Assembly: GCA_001887945.1 (NCBI GenBank)
Contig: LDOQ01000166.1
Location: 1 to 64,000 of the forward strand
Direction of reading: 5' to 3'
DNA from: Spraguea lophii
Taxonomy: Eukaryota; Microsporidia; Spragueidae
DNA: 64,000 nucleotides
Of this stretch, positions 57,666 to 64,000 are shown one piece after another (within the stretch, counting starts at the first letter, position 1; every line of letters starts with the position of its first letter). The translations under genes were made by a program, and so were the position numbers. The notes below the pieces were generated by a model. It saw nothing but the letters and a program-made list of their open reading frames with translations. It ran no database searches and was not told the DNA's origin.

Positions 57666-58073
57666 ATGGAAATAAGATTAAGCTCTTTTAAAAAAAATTA
57701 TGGCCTTGAACAACTTTTATCTAAAGATGAATCTACATATTGGTATACTGATGGAAGTTTACCTCATTATATAGAAATATCATTCAGAAAAAGAACGTAT
57801 GTAGAATATGTACAAATACTTTTTAGTTTTTCAAAAGATGATTCCTACACACCTGATTATTTTGAGGTATTGGTTGGTGATACAAAAGATACTTTACAGA
57901 AATATAAATCTATAACAATGGTTGAGCCAGAAGGATATACGCTGGTAAATATCAACTTACATTGTGTATACATTTATATAAATATATTACGAAATTGTCA
58001 AGAAGGAAGAGATAGTCATGTAAGACATTTGATAGTAAATACACAACAACCAAGAGATATGCAATGTAAATAA
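57666..58073 (+). CDS. DOC1: Anaphase-promoting complex subunit Apc10/Doc1
   Basis: Apc10 is a jelly-roll subunit that helps the APC/C recognise D-box substrates. The 135-residue product is essentially the DOC domain alone: SSFKKNYGLEQLLSKDESTYW, YTDGSLPHYIEISF, DDSYTPDYFEVLVGD and ILRNCQEGRDSHVRHLIV all match the family. The C-terminal IR tail that binds Cdc27 seems to be missing (end QQPRDMQCK). CTACCCTC directly precedes ATG. Confidence 0.95.
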   Translation: MEIRLSSFKKNYGLEQLLSKDESTYWYTDGSLPHYIEISFRKRTYVEYVQILFSFSKDDSYTPDYFEVLVGDTKDTLQKYKSITMVEPEGYTLVNINLHCVYIYINILRNCQEGRDSHVRHLIVNTQQPRDMQCK

Positions 58074-59404
58074 AATGTTTTAATTATAAGATTGTTTCGT
58101 ATGTTTATATTCTATATATAGATATGTATGTTATATATTGATTTCTATTATATCTAAATTTTATACAATAGGTGTATAATATTAAAATTCATTATTATTA
58201 TAAATATTTCCTTATATTGTCAATAACACCATCTATATATTGATTATAATAAGTAATTAATTAATAATCCAATATCAAAAGTGAATATAATATTACGACT
58301 ATAAACAGTCTATTCTTTATAGACTACCACACTCTAGTCTTTCCGATCTAAAATGATTGGAAAATAGAATATTACATTTAAAACCTTTAAAAATCATAAT
58401 ATAATTATGTTTGTAAAATTTGATAAGTTAAATAGAAATGGAATATGGAAGAAATCCAATAAGATAATGCCAAGAAAAATATTTTAAATGAATATATAAA
58501 CTATTACATAAAAAAGATGGTTGTATTATTAAACTAAATACCGAACATGATGGTAAAAAAATGAATAATTCTAAAACATTAAATTTAAGAATAACTAAAA
58601 AACCATTAGAATAGATGATTGGGGGATATAAAACACAGTTTCAATTCGTAGATGAAAGTCTATAAAACAATAAAAATACATTAAAAAATGAATTATCTTC
58701 AAAATATAATGAATTAAAATATCATAAATTATTATTTACGAATTAACATACAAAACAGAATCTTAAATTATGATACAATAATTTTTTTATAGAAAATAAA
58801 AATTAGTAGTAAAACAAACAATGTCTAATGAAAATTTTATAAAAACTAATATTGGTTGGCGTATTTTTATTAAAAAATAAATTTTTAATAAACCAATAAT
58901 TGATTATTTGTATAAATAAAGAGGAATATTTTTATTAAAAATTTTCAGCTTGTCAACAAAAATATTTTTATAGAAAATGAAAATTTGGGAAGATAAAATG
59001 TATATATCATATAATTATATTTCAATCGTTATTATTATGTCGTGAGAAAGACTATAAATTCCATATGAACAAAAGGATGAAGATCATTTGTATATTAATC
59101 TAATATATATTAATTTAAATAGAGAATAAACATGACGACTCGACTTTTATATTGAAACAAGTTAATAGATTATAATTATATGATCAAAAATTTAAGCATT
59201 TTCTCTGATGGGTAAATCCAACTAAATATTTGACTCTAATTATATTTATATAACTAAAAAAAAAGACAAAATTCTTAAAACAATTTTTAATTTTTTAAAC
59301 ACCAATATTCTTATCGTCTTTTTATTATTCTAAAACATATTGTAAAAATATGTTAAAGTGTATCGTAGATCTAAAGCTTTTTATTCAATTCTTTCGTTAT
59401 TTGT
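58074..59404. other. Gene-free stretch with a possible broken relic
   Basis: About 1.3 kb holds no intact gene. A broken coding-like stretch at about 58505-58745 is listed separately. No SINE block was found. Confidence 0.45.
58505..58745 (+). pseudogene. Possible broken coding relic
   Basis: One frame reads IYKLLHKKDGCIIKLNTEHD and then GKKMNNSKTLNLRITKKPLE. After a stop it continues MIGGYKTQFQFVDESL, and after another stop NKNTLKNELSSKYNELKYHK. The frame is held across about 80 codons with only two stops, which is unusual for such AT-rich DNA. No start signal and no family is recognised. Confidence 0.35.
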
Positions 59405-62041
59405 TTATTCAGAAAGATAACCCATTGATTTTAAAACTAAATAAGCACCTTCATCTTGTATCCTAAAAATGTAATGTTCAGTAACTTCATCGTATTCAAA
59501 TAAATTATTCAAATCTAAATCTTCTCCAAATATACTGATTAAATACCCTCTTAACCGGTTATATAAAATTAAACCATATTTTTCATTTTTCAGATATTCG
59601 TTCATTTCATTTATTATTGATTGGAAAGTAAATTTACTGAAAAACTGTTCAAGAATGTATTTTTTATCGTAAAGCTGTCGTATTTTTGACATATTACCAT
59701 GTAAATTTGGTACTTTTTCGAATCCAAGTTCTGCTGATAATATATTTCTCCACATTAAGAATGTTTCTCGTTCTTCACCCTCATCTCTGCCAGTAGTGAT
59801 TGATTCAAGTACAGCAAATTTATGATTTGTTATTATTTCTATTATTTTATGTTCAGCACTACTACAGTCATCGTTTAATTTAAGTCTCATATATGCTTCT
59901 ATATATGCTTCACCTTGTCCATCTAAACAATGAATATTATCATTAGTAGTATTTATTTTAAAATTCAATGAGTGTAAAAGTCTGACGAGTGTATCATTTA
60001 CAAATTCTTGTTGTTCTGGTAACAATTCAACCATCATTATAACAACGGCTTCAAAATAATCAATAATTGAATTTGTTTTTTGATACTCCCTAGGTGCTGA
60101 TGATTCTTGAAATTGATTCTCATCATAACAATAGTATTGATCTATTCGATTTAACAAAAAGTCTAATTTTTGTTCGCGTTTATATGTTATATATTCTGAA
60201 ATATATTTTAACATATCTTCAACTTGCTTTTTTGTTTTTGTATGTTTTTCTGGTTTAAATGATTTACATAATTTTATCTTATCTAAATTCAATTTATTAC
60301 TAATATTAAGATTGTCATAAAAGTTTTTAACATTTAAATCAAGGTTGATGTATTCAAGTCTTCTTTCTCCATTATATCTGATATTTGTTAAAACGTCATT
60401 ATTTACTTCTTCAATGCCAATCAATCCCGATTCCCAATTGACATAATTCATTTGTCGTTGTAAAGGATTATTAAGTAGATCTATTTGTAAATTCATATTG
60501 CTCATATTATTAATGTTAATTGGGAGAAATACTATACGATTGGTGTATAATCTTAGTTTCTCAAGAGTATTTATATTAAATATACTACCAACTATTGTAT
60601 ATATTTGATTATATGATAAATCTATTACTTTTAATGAATTATTTGTTCCAAAAACATTTTCAAGGACAACTATTTGATTGCGGTGTGCTATAAAAGTCTC
60701 TAAGTTGGAAAACTTGAATATACTTTGAGGTATTCTGGTTAAAAAACATGTAGATAAATCCAAATACGTAATTTTAGAATCGGTTGGTACATGTTCGAAT
60801 ATATCAATATTACCATCAAACTGTTGTTTACAACTGATATTTAATTTGAATATTCTATTGTAATAGAATATGTTCTGTAATACACTTATATCTTTAAGAT
60901 ATAAATTAAGATATAATGAATCATCGTCACTATAAGGATATTGCTCGATCTCTGTAAACATGTTATTAGATATAATACAAATTCCAACTCGGTTTAATAT
61001 TTTAAAAATATTTCTGTCGAGTTTAGAAAATTTATTTTTAGACAAATTAATATGTTCCAAATTTTGTAATGAATTATCAGAAATTGATATTTCATGTATT
61101 ATATTTCCATAAAGATGTAATTTCATCAGAGTATTAAACATTCCATCCATGATAATTAATTTTTCAATATGGTTCAATGACATACATAACACTTTTAGAT
61201 TAGAAAAGGATTGTAATGTATGGGGTATTTCTTCAAATAAATTTTGTGTGAGATCGAGTTCTTCTAAATTTATAAAATTTAAAAAAATTCTAGGTAAATC
61301 CCTTAAATTATTACCACAAAGATATAAAAATTTTAAACATTTATAAGTTTCACATTGTAAATCGGCATTAGAATCTTGATTAAACTCTGCTTCATTTGGA
61401 TTAGAAGGCACATCTGAATATTCGGAATGACAAGTGAGGGTATTATTTGGAAATAATGGTTTGTTATATGACAAATCTAAATTTTTCAGATTTGTTAATC
61501 TAAACAAGTTTAGATTAATGCTAATTAGAGTCTCAAAGCAGCTAATAAAAAAATTTTCAAGTGCATTCATTTGGATTATTTCAGAAGGTATTGTTTCAAT
61601 CTTATTATCGATTAGATAAAGGACTTTCAATTTCGGTAATAAAAAAAGAACTTTGGGAAATTCTTTAAATTTATTTCCTTTTAAATATAGCTCTTCTAAT
61701 TCCTTAATTTTTTCGAATTGAATTGGTAATGTTGATATATTGAGATCATTAAGTTTTAGAATTTTAAGATTATCAATATCACAAAAAAATTTAGGAAGTA
61801 TATTATAATATGTTTCTGGATCAAAGTTATGTAAACTTTTTATCTCTATTATTTTACCAGTTGTATTGTGTTCTTGTACTATAAATTTGCATGAGAAATC
61901 AGGATTATTCTTAATGTCACTAAATAACTCGGTTTCATAAGGATGAGGTATTAATTCTTGTACAACATCATAATTCTTAGAACTTATTGTATATGTTCTA
62001 CAGTTCATCAAAGATAAAAATAATAGCAATAGAAAATTCAT
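59405..62041 (-). CDS. Large secreted leucine-rich-repeat protein
   Basis: The 878-residue product has a clear signal peptide (MNFLLLLFLSLMNCRTYT). An N-terminal cap of about 70 residues precedes roughly 17-20 LRR units between about 80 and 560, of the type L-x-x-L-x-L-x-x-N-x-[IL]-x-x-[IL]-P (for example LKVLYLIDNKIETIPSEII, LEELDLTQNLFEEIPHTL). A C-terminal non-LRR helical domain of about 300 residues follows. No membrane anchor is seen after the leader. Secreted LRR families are known in Nosema-type microsporidia and are candidate host-interaction proteins. ACCCCCTATTTTA precedes ATG. Confidence 0.85.
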   Translation of the reverse strand: MNFLLLLFLSLMNCRTYTISSKNYDVVQELIPHPYETELFSDIKNNPDFSCKFIVQEHNTTGKIIEIKSLHNFDPETYYNILPKFFCDIDNLKILKLNDLNISTLPIQFEKIKELEELYLKGNKFKEFPKVLFLLPKLKVLYLIDNKIETIPSEIIQMNALENFFISCFETLISINLNLFRLTNLKNLDLSYNKPLFPNNTLTCHSEYSDVPSNPNEAEFNQDSNADLQCETYKCLKFLYLCGNNLRDLPRIFLNFINLEELDLTQNLFEEIPHTLQSFSNLKVLCMSLNHIEKLIIMDGMFNTLMKLHLYGNIIHEISISDNSLQNLEHINLSKNKFSKLDRNIFKILNRVGICIISNNMFTEIEQYPYSDDDSLYLNLYLKDISVLQNIFYYNRIFKLNISCKQQFDGNIDIFEHVPTDSKITYLDLSTCFLTRIPQSIFKFSNLETFIAHRNQIVVLENVFGTNNSLKVIDLSYNQIYTIVGSIFNINTLEKLRLYTNRIVFLPININNMSNMNLQIDLLNNPLQRQMNYVNWESGLIGIEEVNNDVLTNIRYNGERRLEYINLDLNVKNFYDNLNISNKLNLDKIKLCKSFKPEKHTKTKKQVEDMLKYISEYITYKREQKLDFLLNRIDQYYCYDENQFQESSAPREYQKTNSIIDYFEAVVIMMVELLPEQQEFVNDTLVRLLHSLNFKINTTNDNIHCLDGQGEAYIEAYMRLKLNDDCSSAEHKIIEIITNHKFAVLESITTGRDEGEERETFLMWRNILSAELGFEKVPNLHGNMSKIRQLYDKKYILEQFFSKFTFQSIINEMNEYLKNEKYGLILYNRLRGYLISIFGEDLDLNNLFEYDEVTEHYIFRIQDEGAYLVLKSMGYLSE

Positions 62042-62387
62042 TAAAATAGGGGGTATTTTTGTGTTATATAGTTGTTTAGATCATTTTTTTATATAAATAG
62101 AAATATCTAAAACAAGATTTTTTATAATTATTTCTCAGAAAACTTCTTTGTTTTATACATGAATGTTATGCTATTGGACTTTGAAAAAAATGTAATTATT
62201 TAAATCTAAATGAAAAATAAGGAAATATATTAAGACGTTTCTAAAATTTTATTTTATTATGTATAATGTAGTTATGAATTTCCTCTAATAATTTTAATAG
62301 TTAATGAAGCCTTTTGTATAGATAAATAAAAGATATTTTTTAATTTTTCAAATATTACTTTTAAAAAAAATTGATCTTAAAATAGAA
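62042..62387. other. Divergent intergenic, nothing recognised
   Basis: AT-rich spacer between the LRR gene start and SINE copy K. Confidence 0.45.
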
Positions 62388-62845
62388 ATTTTTTTATTTA
62401 TCGAGACTTCCTGGGCAGTTACAATTTAACCAGGTCTATACCCTTTGATTCCCAAAGCACATCTAAATTTGTACTGGCTAATTTCGCTACAAATATGCAT
62501 TAATTTCATTTCATCCTATGCTCCAGCATATTGGGATTTTGCGTATGGTGCACGCTACTGTCCCCTTAGCTTTTTAAAGATTCCCAACCTTTTTCTTGAC
62601 ATAGTATTGTTGAGTCACAAATCAATACGGGATTGCAACTACATCAGCCAAACATTACTTTAATCTAGTAATGGCCCATCATACAAGATACAGCCAATGC
62701 TATGTTATCGAACCCTCACCCATTCAACAATTTTTCTCTTCTTTCTACTTTTTTATTTTTTTCTGAAAATTCTTCTAAATGAGGGATTCGAACCCGCCAT
62801 GCTTAGGTTTAATTACCACCTCATGATTACCGGGTTAAGTGGGTC
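62388..62845 (-). mobile_element. SINE copy K, full-length
   Basis: Read on the minus strand, the head GACCCACTTAACCCGGTAAT is mutated, and the B box is perfect (GGTTCGAATCC in the context GCGGGTTCGAATCCCTC). The body contains GTGCACCATACGCAAAATCC, TGGAGCATAGGATGAAAT and the CTTTGGGAATC block. It ends in GATAAATAAAAAAATTTC. Confidence 0.9.
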
Positions 62846-63191
62846 ATTATAAGTCTGTAAAGTTATTAAATTTTATATGAATTGTTATTTAAAATACAAA
62901 GTCATTAAATATGTGTACATATTATTATTGTCTACTAATAAAAAATAATTATCACGATTTTTGTTTTAAAAAAGCATATTTAAAAATTACTAAAAATGGA
63001 AATTTAATATTGTTTAAATATAAACTCAAATCTTATTTTTATAAAATAAATAAATTCATATGATTATTATTTTGTTAAAATTAATTTGCAAAATATTAAT
63101 GATTTACCTCTTTGGGATAATAATCTTTATAATATAGATATTTTAATTATTTCCACTTATTTATATAAATATAAACAATTTCAAAAGAAAT
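62846..63191. other. Intergenic, nothing recognised
   Basis: AT-rich spacer between SINE copy K and the last, partial gene. Confidence 0.45.
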
Positions 63192-64000
63192 ATGACCTTT
63201 TTTTCTGTTTTAGGAAAATTACTAACAGTAATGTTTTTTTTTGAATCTAAAGGTATGCAAAATAAGGAAAATAAAAAGGATGAAAATGTCGATAATGTAT
63301 TTGAGCTTTCTTTAAAAGAAAATATGATGATAAATAATATATCTGATGAACTTATTAAAAGAAATAATTTAGCACGTACTTTAAAAGCAAAACGAAGACG
63401 AAGTGATATCAGTTACACCACAATGCCGAATGAAACATTATATGGCCAAAATGATTCTGATGATTTAGATATCAATATCACAAAAAGACGTAGAAGAAGT
63501 TTGTATAATTTACCTACAAACTTTGGGCTTATGAATAGAACAAATGAAATCAATGAAAAACATAATAATGGGAATAAGAAGATTGAAATGAAAGATCTTA
63601 AAAGCTCTATCAATAATCATTTTAATGATAATATTTTCAATGAAAATTCTAATAAAGGTATGAATGTTGTAGGTCAAAAAATCAGTAGTTTGTTATTATC
63701 GTTTAAACATCAAGAAACAAATTACGATATGACGCCCGATGATATTTATCTTATGTCAAAATTACAAGAATCTGAAAATACTGGAAGTTTAACAAATATC
63801 GAAGAATGTATATTAGATTCTAATATTTCTTCTAATACAATAAAAGCTATTATCGATTATTTAAAAAGAATGATCAAATTCCCTATAAAATTTGGAAAAG
63901 AAGAAAATGAATTTAGATATTATAATCAAATAAATAATAGCAATGATTATAGCTCTTTGATTCAAAGTCTTAATATTTTAAATAGAACAATAGATTACCA
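63192..64000 (+). CDS. Predicted secreted protein, cut by the window end
   Basis: From ATG at 63192 a single frame stays open to the last base (269 codons, no stop), so the 3' end lies outside. The product starts with a hydrophobic leader (MTFFSVLGKLLTVMFFF), fitting a signal peptide. The region behind it is polar. Two basic clusters, KAKRRRSD (about residues 67-74) and TKRRRRSLYN (about 97-106), look like dibasic processing sites or nuclear-localisation-like motifs. Further on, the sequence is Asn/Ser-rich and helical. I recognise no domain. Its style is similar to the other secreted genes near 7.5-11 kb, but no alignment could be shown. Confidence 0.7.
   Translation, partial: MTFFSVLGKLLTVMFFFESKGMQNKENKKDENVDNVFELSLKENMMINNISDELIKRNNLARTLKAKRRRSDISYTTMPNETLYGQNDSDDLDINITKRRRRSLYNLPTNFGLMNRTNEINEKHNNGNKKIEMKDLKSSINNHFNDNIFNENSNKGMNVVGQKISSLLLSFKHQETNYDMTPDDIYLMSKLQESENTGSLTNIEECILDSNISSNTIKAIIDYLKRMIKFPIKFGKEENEFRYYNQINNSNDYSSLIQSLNILNRTIDY

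Noticed and set aside
62445..62663. 72-codon frame on plus
   Set aside because: Antisense reading of SINE copy K.

Overview
The window looks like a piece of a microsporidian nuclear genome. It is strongly AT-rich. Genes are single-exon and eukaryotic, but many are shorter than in yeast (Rpn8 252 aa, RPC82-like 397 aa, DEAH helicase 584 aa). Most starts lie just downstream of a short C-run (CCC or CCCC followed by 0-12 bases and ATG), with GGG in a few cases; this start-proximal signal is known from Nosema/Encephalitozoon-type genomes and was used here to choose starts. I cannot name the genus. There is no rRNA and no CRISPR array. Three tRNA genes are present: Val(UAC), Ile(UAU) with an intron, and Lys(UUU).

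Layout. 1-3.3 kb: a small secreted protein among transposon debris, including two SINEs in inverted orientation. 3.4-7.0 kb: RPN8, a Spc24-like kinetochore protein, UTP23 and an aldo-keto reductase. 7.6-10.9 kb: two tandem secreted paralogues of unknown function. 11.2-16.4 kb: PWP1, GPI1, an unknown basic protein, tRNA-Val, a bacterial-type CMP kinase and GPI2. 16.5-26.5 kb: a young SINE, UBA4, a zinc-finger/propeller-like protein, TRM5, an RPC82-like Pol III subunit, FCF1 and a p24 cargo receptor. 26.5-31 kb: gene-poor, with a SINE, a decayed ISXO2/Merlin-like transposase, a two-TM protein and tRNA-Ile. 31-54 kb: a denser stretch with several Asn-rich low-complexity proteins (unknown 651 aa, ADA2, a DFRP-like protein, uS2/RPS0, trehalose phosphorylase, a Mad3/Bub1-like pseudokinase, MTQ2, a Sec10-like protein, DEAH helicase, DHHC transferase, C2H2 protein, tRNA-Lys, USP-like protein, unknown 537 aa). 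54-64 kb: an AN1 finger protein, RNR2, APC10/DOC1, a large secreted LRR protein and a secreted protein cut by the window end, separated by more SINEs.

Functional themes are informational and cell-cycle housekeeping (proteasome, APC, kinetochore/checkpoint, Pol III, SAGA, ribosome assembly, tRNA modification), the first enzyme of GPI-anchor synthesis (GPI1 and GPI2 2.1 kb apart), secretion (p24, Sec10, DHHC) and several lineage-specific secreted proteins.

The most novel item is a dispersed family of tRNA-derived SINEs, about 490 bp when full length. Each full copy has a Pol III A box and B box in a tRNA-like head, a conserved body and a 3' end near AATAAAAGTTT. At least eleven copies are recognisable in 64 kb, plus three strongly decayed ones. 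One copy (16565-17058) has a perfect 13-bp target-site duplication, which is direct evidence of retrotransposition.
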